The position numbers were made by a program, and so were the translations under genes. A stretch of 64,000 nt of DNA from the NCBI RefSeq assembly GCF_037152535.1, contig NZ_JBBCMA010000001.1, forward strand, positions 744,001-808,000, written 5' to 3'. Under the pieces are notes generated by a model. That model was given only the letters and a program-made list of their open reading frames with translations, was not told the DNA's origin and made no database searches. Of the stretch, positions 43,356-56,098 are shown in pieces; position 1 is the first letter of the stretch, and each line of letters begins with the position of its first letter. The stretch is from Leclercia sp. AS011. GTDB taxonomy: Bacteria; Pseudomonadota; Gammaproteobacteria; Enterobacterales; Enterobacteriaceae.

Positions 43356-44399
43356 ATGTTAATTCAGGTCGGGGAACTGGCGAAACGCGCCGGGATCACC
43401 GTGCGCACCTTGCACCATTATGAGCAAACAGGATTGTTGCTGCCTTCTGCCAGAAGCGCGGCAGGGTACCGGCTTTACAATCTGGCCGATGTACAGCGTC
43501 TTCATATGATACAGGCGCTGGCAAAGGCAGGGCTGGAACTTGCTGAAATCAGGGATTTTCTGGAAAAAGATTCACTGTCGTTATCGGAACTGATCGGGGC
43601 GCAAATCCGTCTGCTGGATAAGCAGGTGCGCAGCATCACCACGCTGCGCGACCGGCTGGTGGATTTACGCGCCGGGCTCGATGCCCATGAGGATCTGGAT
43701 CTGGAATCCTGGCTACAGACTCTGGAGTTAATGAATATGTACGATCGCTGGTTTAGCAAAGAAGAGTTACAGCAGTTGTCCTTTGCGACGGATAAAGAGG
43801 CGCTGGCCGATATCTGGGACGCTCTGGTTAAGGAGGCGAAATCCCTGCTGGAGAACAACGTTGCGGTCTCCGATCCCCGGGCACTGGATTTGGCCACGCG
43901 CTGGATGGTGCGTCTCGAGCAGGACACGGCGGGCAAACCGGAGTTTCTCACCCGACTCAACGAGATGCACAGCGTTGAGCCGCAGATGCGCGAACAAACG
44001 GGCATCACGGCGGAGATGACGGATTACATCACCCGGGCGTTTGCCGAATCGAAGCTTATCATCTGGGAAAAGTACCTCTCGCCGGAGGAGATGGCCTTTA
44101 CCCGGGCGCACTATTTTGATCGCATGATGGAGTGGCCGCCGCTGGTGGCGAAGCTGCATCAGGCCCTGTCACAGGGGCTGGATCCTGCCTGCGATGCCGC
44201 ACAACAGCTGGCCGAAAACTGGCTGGCGCTGTTCCAGTCTTACGCCGGAACCAGCCCGGCGACGCAGCAAAAATTCCGTCAGGCGATGCAGCAGGAGCCG
44301 CATCTGATGAAGGGAACCTGGATGACGCCTGCTGCGCTCGGGTGGCTCCAGCAGGCGATTGGTATCATGATGCAGCGGCGGATGTCACAGATCCGCTAA
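43356..44399 (+). CDS. MerR-family regulator with TipAS-like effector domain
   Basis: A 347-residue regulator: N-terminal MerR winged helix-turn-helix ([26 protein letters not shown]), dimerisation coiled coil (about 80-115) and a long C-terminal region with TipAS-type helices ([14 protein letters not shown] at about 128-141; [21 protein letters not shown] at the end). TipAS domains bind antibiotics or other amphipathic ligands. AAGGAG precedes ATG 43356. The gene is inserted between ychH and dauA, which are adjacent in E. coli, and its 3' end overlaps that of dauA by 15 bases on opposite strands. No obvious target gene is adjacent. Confidence 0.87.
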   Translation: MLIQVGELAKRAGITVRTLHHYEQTGLLLPSARSAAGYRLYNLADVQRLHMIQALAKAGLELAEIRDFLEKDSLSLSELIGAQIRLLDKQVRSITTLRDRLVDLRAGLDAHEDLDLESWLQTLELMNMYDRWFSKEELQQLSFATDKEALADIWDALVKEAKSLLENNVAVSDPRALDLATRWMVRLEQDTAGKPEFLTRLNEMHSVEPQMREQTGITAEMTDYITRAFAESKLIIWEKYLSPEEMAFTRAHYFDRMMEWPPLVAKLHQALSQGLDPACDAAQQLAENWLALFQSYAGTSPATQQKFRQAMQQEPHLMKGTWMTPAALGWLQQAIGIMMQRRMSQIR

Positions 44400-46085
44400 T
44401 GCTGCCTCGCGGTTTGGATAGAACGCCAGACGACCAGGAATAGGTTGCACCCCTGCGCGCGCCATGGTGCGCAGGGGCTGGAACTCGAGATTGCTCACCC
44501 GCAGTTCACAGCCTTCCGGCAGACGTTGTACAAAGCGCTGGAAGGCGTCCAGCCCGCCCGCGTCCAGCACCGGGACCGCGTCCCACTTCAGTACCACGAT
44601 CCGTTTACCCGCAATACGCGACTCCAGCTCGCTGAACAGCCCTTCGGCGGCGGCAAAGAACAGCGGGCCGATCACCCGCAGCACCAGCACATCGTCCGGC
44701 ACCGCGACGTTGACCGTCGCCAGACGCGTCATGCGGGCAATGCGGCGCATAAACAGCAGCGAGGCCAGCACAATCCCGACGCTGATGGCAATCACCATGT
44801 CAAACAGCACGGTCAGCGACATGCAGATCAGCATCACGATGATGTCGTCTTTCGGCGCGCGACGCAGCAGGTTGACCACTTTATGCGCCTCGCTCATGTT
44901 CCATGCCACCATCAGCAGCAGAGCGGCCATAGCCGACAGCGGCAGCCACGAGAGCAGGGGAGCCAGCACCAGCAGGGCGAGGATCACCAGCACCGAGTGA
45001 ATGACCGCTGAAACGGGCGAGGTCGCCCCGGCGCGAACGTTCGCCGCCGAGCGGGCAATGGCCGCGGTGGCGGTAATGCCGCCGAAGAACGGGGCGATGA
45101 TATTCCCCAGCCCCTGGCCGACCAGCTCGCTGTTGGCTTTGTGTTTGGTGCCGGTCATACCGTCCAGCACCACCGCGCAGAGCAGGGACTCAATCGCCCC
45201 CAGCATCGCCATCGAAAAGGCTGCTGGCAGCAGCGCGCGCAGGGAATCCCAGCTTAAAGTGAAACTGGAGCCGGGCAGATTCCAGGGCAGCACCAATTGG
45301 GGCAGAAGCTGCGGGATACCGTTCCCCTGGGAGCCATCCGCCAGCACATAGTGGAACTGGGAGCCGATAGTGGCGACGTGGCCGCCCAGCAGGTTCACCA
45401 CGCCCATTACCGCACAGCCCAGCAGCAGGGCGGGCAGATGCCCCGGCAGGCGAATGCCCAGACGCGGCCAGAGGATCAGCGTGCCCAGCGTCACCACGCC
45501 GATTGCCGCATCGCCCAGGTTTGCCGTCGGCAGCGCCATCACCAGCGCCCCCACTTTTTGCAGGTAGTGCTCCGGCACATGGGTCATCTGCAGGCCGAGG
45601 AAATCCTTAATCTGCATCGTCCCGATGGTGATACCGATCCCCGAGGTAAAGCCCAGCGTCACGGAGAGCGGGATGTACTCAATCAGCCTGCCAAAGCGCG
45701 CCAGACCGAACAAAATCAAAAATACCCCTGACATCAGGGTCGCCACCAGCAATCCGGCGAGGCCGAACTGCTGGGAAACCGGATAGAGGATCACCACAAA
45801 GGCCGCGGTCGGCCCGGAGACGCTAAAGCGCGATCCGCCGGTCAGGGCAATCACAATCCCGGCGACGGCGGCGGTGTACAGGCCGTACTGCGGTGCCACG
45901 CCGCTGCCAATCGCCAGCGCCATCGCCAGCGGAATGGCAATGATGCCAACGGTGATCCCGGCGATCAGGTCACGGGTAAAGCGTGACAGGGTATATTTCT
46001 CTTTCCAGCAGGCGTCGATGAGGGCGCGGAAGGGCAGAACATGAGAGGAAGCGTTTTTCACAATCATCATCCATGTGCGCATCAT
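44385..46085 (-). CDS. dauA: SLC26-family C4-dicarboxylate transporter DauA
   Basis: A membrane protein of up to 566 residues: a 14-helix SLC26 transport domain (about 40-440; [25 protein letters not shown]) and a C-terminal cytoplasmic STAS domain (about 450-560; [22 protein letters not shown]). Sequence is nearly the same as E. coli DauA (YchM), an aerobic succinate transporter at acid pH. The start is unsure: ATGs at 46085, 46070 and 46067 all lie in frame without a clear ribosome binding site; E. coli-like sequence begins near residue 13. The stop lies inside the MerR gene's 3' end. Confidence 0.96.
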   Translation of the reverse strand: MMRTWMMIVKNASSHVLPFRALIDACWKEKYTLSRFTRDLIAGITVGIIAIPLAMALAIGSGVAPQYGLYTAAVAGIVIALTGGSRFSVSGPTAAFVVILYPVSQQFGLAGLLVATLMSGVFLILFGLARFGRLIEYIPLSVTLGFTSGIGITIGTMQIKDFLGLQMTHVPEHYLQKVGALVMALPTANLGDAAIGVVTLGTLILWPRLGIRLPGHLPALLLGCAVMGVVNLLGGHVATIGSQFHYVLADGSQGNGIPQLLPQLVLPWNLPGSSFTLSWDSLRALLPAAFSMAMLGAIESLLCAVVLDGMTGTKHKANSELVGQGLGNIIAPFFGGITATAAIARSAANVRAGATSPVSAVIHSVLVILALLVLAPLLSWLPLSAMAALLLMVAWNMSEAHKVVNLLRRAPKDDIIVMLICMSLTVLFDMVIAISVGIVLASLLFMRRIARMTRLATVNVAVPDDVLVLRVIGPLFFAAAEGLFSELESRIAGKRIVVLKWDAVPVLDAGGLDAFQRFVQRLPEGCELRVSNLEFQPLRTMARAGVQPIPGRLAFYPNREAALADL

Positions 46086-46141
46086 CTGTCATATCAATGG
46101 CAGGTGAAGGAGGCATTAATCATACAAATACATTTCACAGA

Positions 46142-46167
46142 CAAAAAAACCCGCCGTAGCGGGTTTT
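46142..46167 (-). terminator. Terminator of prs
   Basis: AAACCCGC pairs with GCGGGTTT across a CGTA loop. On the minus strand the stem is followed by a tract of T (A7 at 46143-46149 on the plus strand). Confidence 0.88.
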
Positions 46168-46181
46168 CAGACTGCGTCCGA

Positions 46182-47252
<1,071 letters not shown>

Positions 47253-48122
47253 TCACCGAAACTCAGATTGCGCCAGAATGGCCTGCTGCAGCGGGGAGAC
47301 GTTCATACCACGCGCTACGAAACCATGCAGCCACTCTGGAGCCAGCTCGAGCACCTGACGTGCAGCGGATTCCGTATCAAATTCAGCAAAGACACAGGCC
47401 CCTGTGCCAGTCAGGCGCGACGGCGCGTATTCTAACAGCCAGGAAAGCGCGACATCAACCTCGCGAAAACGTTTTCTTGCGATATCCTCGCAATCGTTGC
47501 TGAATTCACAGTTTAATAACGTTTCTATTGACCTTACTGGGGTATCGCGCGGCAGGTCCGGATCCTTAAAGATAACCGGGGTCGGAATGCTGACGCCCGG
47601 ATGGGCTACCAGATACCATTTTTCCGTCGGTTCTGCCGGAGAGAGGATCTCGCCCACACCCTCGGCAAACGCCGCATGTCCACGGACAAACACCGGCACG
47701 TCGGCCCCGAGCGTCAGCCCGAGGGCGGCCAGTTCATCCACCGACAGGCCACATCCCCACAGGTGGTTGAGCACCACCAGCACGGTGGCGGCATTCGACG
47801 ACCCGCCGCCGAGCCCGCCGCCCATCGGCAAGCGTTTCTCGACGCGGATATCCGCGCCGCTGCCGGCCGGCAGACGCCCGGATCCTTCTGCGGCGCACAT
47901 CAGCAGGCGGGCGGCGCGCACAATCAGGTTATCCTCATCGGCCACACCTTCGACCGGCGTCAGGAGCCGGATCTGCCCATCGTTGCGCAGCTCAATGGAA
48001 ATAGTGTCGCCATAGTCAACAAACTGAAACAGCGTCTGCAGGGTGTGATATCCGTCAGCACGCTGGCCGGTGATGTATAAAAACAGGTTCAGTTTCGCGG
48101 GCGAAGGCCAGTGGGTCATCAT
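47253..48122 (-). CDS. ispE: 4-diphosphocytidyl-2-C-methyl-D-erythritol kinase
   Basis: A 289-residue GHMP kinase of the MEP isoprenoid pathway. It has the N-terminal [25 protein letters not shown], the GHMP ATP loop [17 protein letters not shown] and the C-terminal [12 protein letters not shown] motif. It is slightly longer than the 283-residue E. coli enzyme because of a few extra residues ([16 protein letters not shown] region). The ATG at 48122 overlaps the lolB stop as ATGA; a second ATG follows directly at 48119. Confidence 0.97.
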   Translation of the reverse strand: MMTHWPSPAKLNLFLYITGQRADGYHTLQTLFQFVDYGDTISIELRNDGQIRLLTPVEGVADEDNLIVRAARLLMCAAEGSGRLPAGSGADIRVEKRLPMGGGLGGGSSNAATVLVVLNHLWGCGLSVDELAALGLTLGADVPVFVRGHAAFAEGVGEILSPAEPTEKWYLVAHPGVSIPTPVIFKDPDLPRDTPVRSIETLLNCEFSNDCEDIARKRFREVDVALSWLLEYAPSRLTGTGACVFAEFDTESAARQVLELAPEWLHGFVARGMNVSPLQQAILAQSEFR

Positions 48123-48730
48123 TTGACGATCCAGTTATCCATTTTCAGCTTGATGCGCTGGCTGCCTTCGGTCAGTTCCAGGCTGGACGGCAGGGCTGGC
48201 TTGCTGTCGCTGTCGTAGCCGCCGTACACCACTTTCCAGTTTTTGCCGTTCTGGCTGTAGTTCACTTCGCTCAGGCGATACTGGTCGTCGAGTTTATAGT
48301 CGGTGGCATCGCCCGGCAGGCCGAGGATCCACTGGCGCAGGCTGGTAATCGGAATAGGCATCCCGGTCAGCTTGCCGATCATCTCCTCGGCGTCGATACC
48401 GGTATATTTCTTACCTTTATTGTCAGTGACCTGGGCGCTGCCCGGCTGGGCAATCAGCTCCATCTCGGTGCTGCCAAGCGGGTTCAGCAGCAGCAGGCGA
48501 TAGCGATCCTGGCCAGTCTGCTGCCAGAAGAAGCGGGCGTAGACTTTCTGCTGATCGGACAGATAAGCAAAGGCCCCGCGGGTCTGATACTGATTTAATG
48601 CGCGCACGTCTTGCTGATGCTGACGCCACTGTGGCGCATCCGGGCTTTTGCCTGGCCCTTTAGGCGGCGTAATGGAACATGCGGTCAGCACCAGCGCGGC
48701 CAGGGGCAGCAGGCGAATGAGTCTGGTCAT
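48119..48730 (-). CDS. lolB: Outer-membrane lipoprotein receptor LolB
   Basis: A 203-residue lipoprotein that accepts lipoproteins from LolA and inserts them into the outer membrane. The signal peptide [18 protein letters not shown] has a lipobox (LTAC) with C18 as lipidation site and S19 after it, allowing outer-membrane sorting. The body ([36 protein letters not shown]) matches E. coli LolB. It is coupled to ispE and divergent from hemA. Confidence 0.97.
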   Translation of the reverse strand: MTRLIRLLPLAALVLTACSITPPKGPGKSPDAPQWRQHQQDVRALNQYQTRGAFAYLSDQQKVYARFFWQQTGQDRYRLLLLNPLGSTEMELIAQPGSAQVTDNKGKKYTGIDAEEMIGKLTGMPIPITSLRQWILGLPGDATDYKLDDQYRLSEVNYSQNGKNWKVVYGGYDSDSKPALPSSLELTEGSQRIKLKMDNWIVK

Positions 48731-48951
48731 AATGAGGACAAATCCTTGAGATACGTGGCAGTTATATCGCTTAATGCTAGCGTCGGTATGAAGCAGCGTC
48801 TACGCTCAAGTTGTCCTAAATCATCAAATTAGCGGTTAATAACAATTGATAACCTATTACTCCGAAAGGGGGCAGTCTCTTTTATTGATCTCGTGCATCC
48901 TGTATGATGCGGCCTGCTAACCTTATTAACGCTGGTACTACTCCCGCTCAT

Positions 48952-50208
48952 ATGACCCTTTTAGCACTCGGTATCAACCACAAAACAGCCCCGGTATCAC
49001 TGCGAGAACGCGTGACGTTTTCGCCGGACACGCTCGACCAGGCGCTGGAAAGTCTGCTTGCCCAGCCGATGGTGCAGGGGGGCGTGGTGTTGTCAACGTG
49101 CAACCGTACTGAGCTCTATCTCAGCGTTGAAGAGCAGGATAACCTGCACGAAGCGCTGGTCCGCTGGTTATGCGAGTACCACAATCTGAACGAAGAAGAG
49201 CTGCGCAACAGCCTGTACTGGCATCAGGATAACGATGCGGTCAGCCATTTGATGCGCGTGGCCAGCGGGCTTGATTCGCTGGTGCTGGGCGAGCCGCAGA
49301 TCCTCGGCCAGGTGAAAAAAGCCTTTGCCGATTCGCAAAAAGGCCACCTTAAGGCCAGCGAACTGGAACGCATGTTCCAGAAATCCTTCTCCGTCGCCAA
49401 GCGAGTGCGAACCGAAACCGACATTGGTGCCAGTGCCGTTTCAGTTGCTTTCGCTGCCTGTACCCTGGCGCGACAAATTTTTGAATCATTATCGACGGTT
49501 ACTGTGCTGCTGGTGGGCGCAGGTGAAACCATCGAGCTGGTCGCACGCCATCTGCGCGAACACAAAGTTAAAAAGATGATGATCGCCAACCGCACCCGCG
49601 AGCGTGCTCAGGTGCTGGCGGATGAAGTGGGGGCGGAAGTGATCGCTCTGAGCGACATCGACGCCCGTCTGAGCGAAGCGGATATCATCATCAGCTCCAC
49701 CGCCAGCCCGCTGCCGATCATCGGCAAAGGCATGGTGGAGCGCGCCCTGAAATCCCGCCGTAATCAGCCGATGCTGCTGGTGGATATCGCCGTTCCGCGC
49801 GATGTCGAACCCGAGGTCGGTAAACTGGCGAACGCCTATCTTTACAGCGTGGACGACCTGCAAAGCATCATTTCGCACAACCTTGCCCAGCGTAAAGCGG
49901 CGGCGGTGCAGGCCGAAACGATTGTCGAGCAGGAAACCAGCGAATTTATGGCCTGGCTGCGCGCGCAAAGCGTCAGCGAGACTATTCGCGAGTACCGCGG
50001 TCAGGCGGAACAGGTCCGTAATGAACTGACTGCCAAAGCGATGGCGGCCCTTGAACAGGGCGGCGATCCGCAGGTCATCATGCAGGAACTGGCATGGAAA
50101 CTGACCAATCGCCTGATCCATGCCCCAACCAAATCACTTCAACAGGCCGCCCGTGACGGGGACGACGAACGCCTGAATATTCTGCGCGACAGCCTCGGGC
50201 TGGAATAG
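48952..50208 (+). CDS. hemA: Glutamyl-tRNA reductase
   Basis: A 418-residue enzyme for the first committed step of tetrapyrrole synthesis, reducing glutamyl-tRNA to glutamate semialdehyde. The catalytic cysteine motif [12 protein letters not shown] is at about 45-56, followed by [11 protein letters not shown], the NADPH domain [13 protein letters not shown] and the C-terminal dimerisation helices. The upstream frame reaches 48904, but ATG 48952 gives [21 protein letters not shown] and exactly the E. coli length. The N-terminus T-L-L followed by hydrophobic residues is the known site for regulated proteolysis. Start of the hemA-prfA-prmC-sirB2-sirB1-kdsA run. Confidence 0.98.
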   Translation: MTLLALGINHKTAPVSLRERVTFSPDTLDQALESLLAQPMVQGGVVLSTCNRTELYLSVEEQDNLHEALVRWLCEYHNLNEEELRNSLYWHQDNDAVSHLMRVASGLDSLVLGEPQILGQVKKAFADSQKGHLKASELERMFQKSFSVAKRVRTETDIGASAVSVAFAACTLARQIFESLSTVTVLLVGAGETIELVARHLREHKVKKMMIANRTRERAQVLADEVGAEVIALSDIDARLSEADIIISSTASPLPIIGKGMVERALKSRRNQPMLLVDIAVPRDVEPEVGKLANAYLYSVDDLQSIISHNLAQRKAAAVQAETIVEQETSEFMAWLRAQSVSETIREYRGQAEQVRNELTAKAMAALEQGGDPQVIMQELAWKLTNRLIHAPTKSLQQAARDGDDERLNILRDSLGLE

Positions 50209-50250
50209 CGCGCCATACCCATTTTATTATTATAAGGTGCACTTACGCCT

Positions 50251-51333
50251 ATGAAGCCCTCTATCGTCGCCAAACTGGAAGCATTGCACGAGCGCCATGA
50301 AGAAGTTCAGGCGCTGCTCGGCGATGCCGCAACCATTGCCGACCAGGAACGTTTTCGCGCCCTGTCGCGCGAGTATGCCCAATTAAGTGATGTTTCAAAA
50401 TGCTTTACCGACTGGCAACAGGTTCAGGAAGATATTGAAACCGCGCAGATGATGCTCGGCGACCCGGAAATGCGCGAGATGGCGCAGGAAGAGTTACAGG
50501 ACGCCAAAGTCCGTGCGGAAGAGCTGGAGCAACAGCTACAGGTGCTGCTGCTGCCAAAAGATCCGGACGATGAACGCAACGCCTTTGTCGAAGTTCGCGC
50601 CGGGACCGGCGGGGACGAAGCGGCCCTGTTTGCCGGGGATCTGTTCCGCATGTACAGCCGTTATGCCGAATCCCGCCGCTGGCGCGTGGAGATCATGAGC
50701 GCCAACGAAGGCGAACATGGCGGCTATAAAGAAGTGATCGCCAAAATCAGCGGCGAAGGCGTCTATGGCCGCCTGAAGTTCGAATCCGGCGGCCATCGCG
50801 TACAGCGCGTCCCGGCTACCGAATCTCAGGGGCGTATCCACACCTCCGCCTGCACCGTGGCGGTAATGCCCGAGCTGCCGGAAGCCGAGCTGCCGGACAT
50901 CAACCCGGCGGATCTGCGCATCGATACCTTCCGCTCCTCCGGCGCGGGCGGTCAGCACGTTAACACCACCGACTCCGCCATCCGTATTACCCACCTGCCA
51001 ACCGGCATCGTGGTGGAGTGCCAGGACGAACGTTCCCAGCACAAAAACAAAGCCAAAGCGCTGTCGGTGCTGGGCGCGCGTATTCACGCCGCGGAAATGG
51101 CGAAACGCCAGCAGGCGGAAGCCTCGACCCGTCGTAACCTGCTGGGCAGCGGCGATCGCAGCGACCGTAACCGCACCTATAACTTCCCGCAGGGCCGCGT
51201 CACCGATCACCGCATCAACCTGACCCTCTACCGTCTGGATGAGACCATGGAGGGCAAGCTGGACTCCCTGATCGAACCTATCGTGCAGGAGTACCAGGCC
51301 GATCAACTGGCGGCGCTGGCAGAGCAGGATTAA
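50251..51333 (+). CDS. prfA: Peptide chain release factor 1
   Basis: A 360-residue factor reading UAA and UAG. The codon-recognition PAT tripeptide is at 188-190 (VPATESQGR) and the GGQ loop at 233-235 ([14 protein letters not shown]), whose glutamine is methylated by PrmC. It matches E. coli RF1. The stop TAA shares its last base with the ATG of prmC (51333), so modifier and substrate are translationally coupled. Confidence 0.98.
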   Translation: MKPSIVAKLEALHERHEEVQALLGDAATIADQERFRALSREYAQLSDVSKCFTDWQQVQEDIETAQMMLGDPEMREMAQEELQDAKVRAEELEQQLQVLLLPKDPDDERNAFVEVRAGTGGDEAALFAGDLFRMYSRYAESRRWRVEIMSANEGEHGGYKEVIAKISGEGVYGRLKFESGGHRVQRVPATESQGRIHTSACTVAVMPELPEAELPDINPADLRIDTFRSSGAGGQHVNTTDSAIRITHLPTGIVVECQDERSQHKNKAKALSVLGARIHAAEMAKRQQAEASTRRNLLGSGDRSDRNRTYNFPQGRVTDHRINLTLYRLDETMEGKLDSLIEPIVQEYQADQLAALAEQD

Positions 51334-52163
51334 TGGATTTTCAGCACTGGCTACAGCAGGCGATAAGCGCGCTGGCGGGAGGCGAAAGCCCCCGTCGCGA
51401 TGCGGAGATCCTGCTCGGTCATGTGACCGGCAAAGCGCGCACCTTTATTCTCGCCTTTGGCGAGACGCCGCTGACCCCCGACCAGCAGGCGCAGCTTGAT
51501 GAACTCCTGGCCCGCCGCAAAACCGGCGAGCCGGTGGCGCACCTGGTGGGCGAGCGCGAGTTCTGGTCGCTGCCGCTGTATGTCTCCGCAGCCACCCTGA
51601 TCCCCCGTCCCGACACCGAATGTCTGGTGGAGCAGGCCCTGGCGAGACTGCCCGCCACGCCCGCGCGTATTCTCGATTTAGGCACCGGCACCGGGGCCAT
51701 TGCCCTGGCGCTGGCCAGCGAACGCCCGGATTGTCAGGTCACCGCGGTGGATGTGATGCCCGATGCGGTAGCGCTGGCACAGCGCAACCTTGAACGTCTG
51801 GCGCTGACTAACGTGACGGTGCTACAGAGCAGCTGGTTCTCCGCCCTTGGCGACCAGCAGTTTGAGACGATCGTCAGTAACCCGCCCTATATTGATGAAG
51901 CCGATCCGCATCTCGCTGAAGGCGACGTGCGCTTCGAGCCGCGCAGCGCGCTGGTTGCCGCCGAACAGGGTCTGGCCGATCTCAGCCATATCATTACTCA
52001 GTCTCGTCAGCATCTGGTGAGCGGCGGCTGGCTGCTGCTGGAGCACGGCTGGACGCAGGGTGAAGCGGTGCGCGCACTCTTTTTGCAGGCCGGTTTTGAA
52101 GGCCTCGAAACCTGTCGTGACTACGGCGGCAATGAGCGCCTGACGCTGGGCAAACTGCCATGA
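51333..52163 (+). CDS. prmC: Release-factor glutamine methyltransferase (HemK)
   Basis: A 276-residue SAM-dependent methyltransferase acting on the GGQ glutamine of release factors. The SAM motif ILDLGTGTGAIALALA (113-128) and catalytic NPPY (183-186) are visible, after an N-terminal helical substrate-binding domain (about 1-80). It follows prfA with a one-base overlap and overlaps sirB2 by 4 bases (ATGA). Confidence 0.97.
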   Translation: MDFQHWLQQAISALAGGESPRRDAEILLGHVTGKARTFILAFGETPLTPDQQAQLDELLARRKTGEPVAHLVGEREFWSLPLYVSAATLIPRPDTECLVEQALARLPATPARILDLGTGTGAIALALASERPDCQVTAVDVMPDAVALAQRNLERLALTNVTVLQSSWFSALGDQQFETIVSNPPYIDEADPHLAEGDVRFEPRSALVAAEQGLADLSHIITQSRQHLVSGGWLLLEHGWTQGEAVRALFLQAGFEGLETCRDYGGNERLTLGKLP

Positions 52164-52552
52164 ACAGCTTCCAGGTGCTGATCACCCTGCATGTGGCTGC
52201 CGTCACCCTGACCATCAGTTTTTTCGCGCTGCGTTACTGGTGGCGTTACAGCAATAATCAGCTGATCAACGCCCGCTGGGTGCGGGTGCTGCCGCACTGC
52301 ATCGATACCCTGCTCTTTGTCTCGGGGGCGGGGTTGATGTGGGTGACCGGCTATCTGCCGTTCACCGATGACGGTGCATGGCTGACTGAGAAGCTGTTTG
52401 GCGTTATCATCTACATCGTTTTGGGTTTTATTGCGCTGGGACGACATCGTCCGCGCAGCCAGCAGGTGGGGTTTATCGCCTTTCTGCTGGGGCTGGTGGT
52501 GCTGTACATCATCATTAAACTCGCCACCACAAGAATACCGTTACTGGGGTAA
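52160..52552 (+). CDS. sirB2: SirB2-family inner-membrane protein (YchQ)
   Basis: A 130-residue membrane protein with four transmembrane segments, matching E. coli YchQ/SirB2 in length, sequence style (QVLITLHVAAVTLTISFFALRYWWRY) and place between prmC and sirB1. Function unknown; the name comes from a Salmonella regulator screen. The ATG overlaps the prmC stop as ATGA. Confidence 0.93.
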   Translation: MNSFQVLITLHVAAVTLTISFFALRYWWRYSNNQLINARWVRVLPHCIDTLLFVSGAGLMWVTGYLPFTDDGAWLTEKLFGVIIYIVLGFIALGRHRPRSQQVGFIAFLLGLVVLYIIIKLATTRIPLLG

Positions 52553-52555
52553 GTC

Positions 52556-53365
52556 ATGGAGTCCTTGGCCGATTTCGAATTTAACAAAGTGCCGTTGTGC
52601 GATGGAATGATCAAAGTATCAGAGATGATCCGCGATGATTTCGTTTCGCAATACGTCTACGACGAGCTGGAGAATCTGGTGAGTCTGGCGCGTGAAGAGA
52701 TAAGTCAGGCGCGCCCGCAGGACTGGCAACTGGAGAAACTGATTGAGCTGTTCTACGGCGAATGGGGCTTTTGCGATACGCGTGGCGTGTATCGACTCTC
52801 CGATGCGCTGTGGCTCGATCAGGTACTGAAAAACCGTCAGGGTAGCGCTGTCTCCCTGGGGGCCATTTTATTATGGGTGGCGCACCGCCTGGATATTCCG
52901 CTGGTGCCGGTCATCTTCCCGACGCAGATGCTGCTGCGCGCCGAGTGGCTGGACGGTGAAATGTGGTTAATCAACCCGTTCAACGGCGACACCCTCGACG
53001 ATCACACGCTGGATGTCTGGCTGAAAGGCAACATCAGCCCGATGGCGGAGCTGTACAACGAAGATCTGGACGAAGCGGATAACGCCGAAGTGGTACGTAA
53101 GCTGCTGGACACCTTAAAATCGGCGCTGATGGAAGAGCGGCAGATGGAGCTGGCGCTGCGTGCCAGCGAGGTGCTGCTGCAGTTTAACCCGGAAGATCCG
53201 TATGAGATCCGCGATCGCGGTTTGATCTACGTCCAGCTTGAGTGCGACCACGTCGCGCTGACCGATTTGAGCTATTTCGTTGAGCAGTGTCCGGAAGACC
53301 CCATCAGCGAGATGATCCGCGCGCAGATTAATTCCATCGCGCATAAACAGATTACACTGCATTAA
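52556..53365 (+). CDS. sirB1: SirB1-family protein (YchA), transglutaminase-like with TPR region
   Basis: A 269-residue cytoplasmic protein: N-terminal transglutaminase-like domain (about 40-160; GVYRLSDALWLDQVLKNRQGSAVSLGAILLWVAHRL) and C-terminal TPR-like helices (about 190-265; QFNPEDPYEIRDRGLIYVQLE). It matches E. coli YchA. Biochemical role not known. It sits in the conserved hemA-kdsA run, three bases after sirB2. Confidence 0.94.
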   Translation: MESLADFEFNKVPLCDGMIKVSEMIRDDFVSQYVYDELENLVSLAREEISQARPQDWQLEKLIELFYGEWGFCDTRGVYRLSDALWLDQVLKNRQGSAVSLGAILLWVAHRLDIPLVPVIFPTQMLLRAEWLDGEMWLINPFNGDTLDDHTLDVWLKGNISPMAELYNEDLDEADNAEVVRKLLDTLKSALMEERQMELALRASEVLLQFNPEDPYEIRDRGLIYVQLECDHVALTDLSYFVEQCPEDPISEMIRAQINSIAHKQITLH

Positions 53366-53391
53366 TCTTAACTCCGATTCACCCTGAATAA

Positions 53392-54255
<864 letters not shown>

Positions 54256-54285
54256 GCCAGTAAATAAAAAACCCGCGAAATAAAA

Positions 54286-54316
54286 GCAAAAAGGCAACGT
54301 AAGTTGCCTTTTTTTG
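54286..54316 (+). terminator. Rho-independent terminator of kdsA
   Basis: AAAAAGGCAAC (ending 54298), loop GTAA, GTTGCC followed by seven T. Confidence 0.93.
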
Positions 54317-54366
54317 TATGTGCTCCCTATTCCAGTGGGAGAGGGGCATCATGCCGCACCGTGCAA

Positions 54367-54437
54367 TGCCCAGCGGCGCTGCGCTTGCACGGGCCTACGG
54401 GTTCTGTAGGCCGGGTAAGCGACAGCGCCACCCGGCA
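54367..54437. repeat. Pair of facing REP elements (BIME-like)
   Basis: A REP unit at 54367-54398 (GGCGCTGCGCTTGC, GGGCCTAC) and an inverted one at 54405-54437 (TGTAGGCCGGGTAAGCGACA, GCGCCACCCGGCA) lie head to head between the kdsA terminator and the chaA stop. Confidence 0.85.
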
Positions 54438-54439
54438 AT

Positions 54440-55540
54440 TTACGCAAATATCGTCATCAAATACGCTGCAAACAGCGCCATATGCGCCGCGCCGTTAAGC
54501 ACGTTGGTGCGCCCGGTTGAAAACGAAATCTGGCACAGCAGCAGCGACGCCACCATCACAATCATCTCCGGAGCGCCCAGACTAAACACCAGCTCATTGC
54601 CAGTGAGGAAGGCAATCAGCGTCACTACCGGAACGGTCAGGGAGATGGTTGCCAGCACCGAACCAAAGAACAGGTTCATCGCACGCTGCACCTGATTGTT
54701 CAGCACCGCACGCAACGCCCCCAGCCCTTCCGGGGAGAGGATCAGCAGCGCCACCAGGAAGCCGGTAAAGGCCACCGGCGCGTTCAGCTCGGTCAGCAGG
54801 GCTTCCAGCGGGTTGGCATTCATCTTGGTGACCGCGATAACCGCAATCAGATGCACGATCAGCCAAATGGTATGCCATACGCTGCTGTGCGCGGACGGTT
54901 TGCCGTGGTGCGGGTCGTCGTCGTCACCCTCGTCTTCATGCTCATACACGAACAGGCTCTGGTGCGTTTTGGTCTGGATCAGCAGGAACACGCCATACAT
55001 CGCCGCGGAGATCAGCGCCACCAGCAGGGCCTGACCGGTGGTGAAGTTGGCACCCGGCAGCGCCATCGGGAACACCAGCACGATAATCGCCAGCGGGAAG
55101 AGGGCGATCAGGTACTGCTTAATACCAAACAGGTTCATGTACTGGGTAGCGAATTTGCGCCCGCCGAGCAGCAGCGAGAAGCCGACCAGCCCTCCGGTCA
55201 CAATCATAATGATGGAGTAGAGCGTATCGCGCATCAGGGTAGGAGCCGCGTCACCGGTCGCCATCAGCGCGGAAATGAGGCTTACTTCGAGAATAACGAC
55301 GGAAAGACTTAAAATCAGCGAGCCGTAGGGCTCTCCCAGACGGTGGGCCAGCACGTCGGCGTGACGGACAACGCTGAAGGCGCTGCTGAGAATACCCACA
55401 AGTGCCAGAATATTAATGCCGATGACCACTGGCAGTGACTGACTACTTCCCCAGAAGAGCAGCACGGCCAGGGCCAGCACCGGGAAAATGAGAGACGTCT
55501 CCTTATGACGGGTTTTCACCGTCTCATGTGCAGTTGTCAT
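54440..55540 (-). CDS. chaA: Ca2+/H+ (Na+/H+, K+/H+) antiporter ChaA
   Basis: A 366-residue inner-membrane antiporter with about eleven helices. It has two CaCA repeats (ILEVSLISALMATGDAAPTLMRDTLYS and LSPEGLGALRAVLNNQVQRAMNLFFGSVLATISLTVPVV) and the acidic central loop EDEGDDDDPHH. Length and sequence match E. coli ChaA. It is divergent from chaB. Confidence 0.97.
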   Translation of the reverse strand: MTTAHETVKTRHKETSLIFPVLALAVLLFWGSSQSLPVVIGINILALVGILSSAFSVVRHADVLAHRLGEPYGSLILSLSVVILEVSLISALMATGDAAPTLMRDTLYSIIMIVTGGLVGFSLLLGGRKFATQYMNLFGIKQYLIALFPLAIIVLVFPMALPGANFTTGQALLVALISAAMYGVFLLIQTKTHQSLFVYEHEDEGDDDDPHHGKPSAHSSVWHTIWLIVHLIAVIAVTKMNANPLEALLTELNAPVAFTGFLVALLILSPEGLGALRAVLNNQVQRAMNLFFGSVLATISLTVPVVTLIAFLTGNELVFSLGAPEMIVMVASLLLCQISFSTGRTNVLNGAAHMALFAAYLMTIFA

Positions 55541-55867
55541 ATGGTTCTCCAGAGTTGCAGGTGCTTATAATTGTATACGCTTCATCCTTCAAGCAGCCTC
55601 TGCGCTGGCTGCAACATGAATGATTTTGCGTAAAGATAGAAAAAGAGGACGTTAAATTAACAGATTAGAATTACATTCTGATGATATTTTACTTAATTTT
55701 ACGGTATCTAGTAATTATTGTCTGAGAGCACCATAATAGCCACTCTTTGCTAAATATATCCTTAATAACAGTCAATTAAGAAAAATCATTATCCGATAAT
55801 CAATTTGACTGGAAGCCTCCGGCATTGTCTACCACACTTACTAATTGATTAAAAAGAGGGGTTTGCT
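55541..55867. other. AT-rich divergent region between chaA and chaB
   Basis: 327 bases with no open frame worth calling. The middle (about 55620-55800) is strongly AT-rich. It must hold the promoters of chaA and chaB; no boxes are asserted. AAAGAGGG just before 55868 is the chaB ribosome binding site. Confidence 0.6.
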
Positions 55868-56098
55868 ATGCCATACAAATCGAAAACTGATTTACCAGAC
55901 AACGTTAAGCACGTCCTGCCAGCCCACGCGCAGGATATTTATAAAGAAGCCTTCAACAGTGCCTGGGATCAGTACAAAGATGAAGAGGACCGCCGGGGCG
56001 ATGCCAGCCGGGAGGAGACCGCACACCGCGTGGCCTGGGCGGCCGTGAAGAATGACTACGAGAAGGGCGATGACGACAAGTGGCACAAGAAGAAATAG
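55868..56098 (+). CDS. chaB: ChaB-family cation-transport regulator
   Basis: A 76-residue basic/acidic small protein identical in plan to E. coli ChaB: MPYKSKTDLPDNVKHVLPAH, then YKEAFNSAWDQYKDEEDRR and a lysine-rich end. It is thought to affect ChaA activity, mechanism unclear. AAAGAGGG precedes the ATG; a longer frame from 55845 in another register is not used. Confidence 0.95.
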   Translation: MPYKSKTDLPDNVKHVLPAHAQDIYKEAFNSAWDQYKDEEDRRGDASREETAHRVAWAAVKNDYEKGDDDKWHKKK

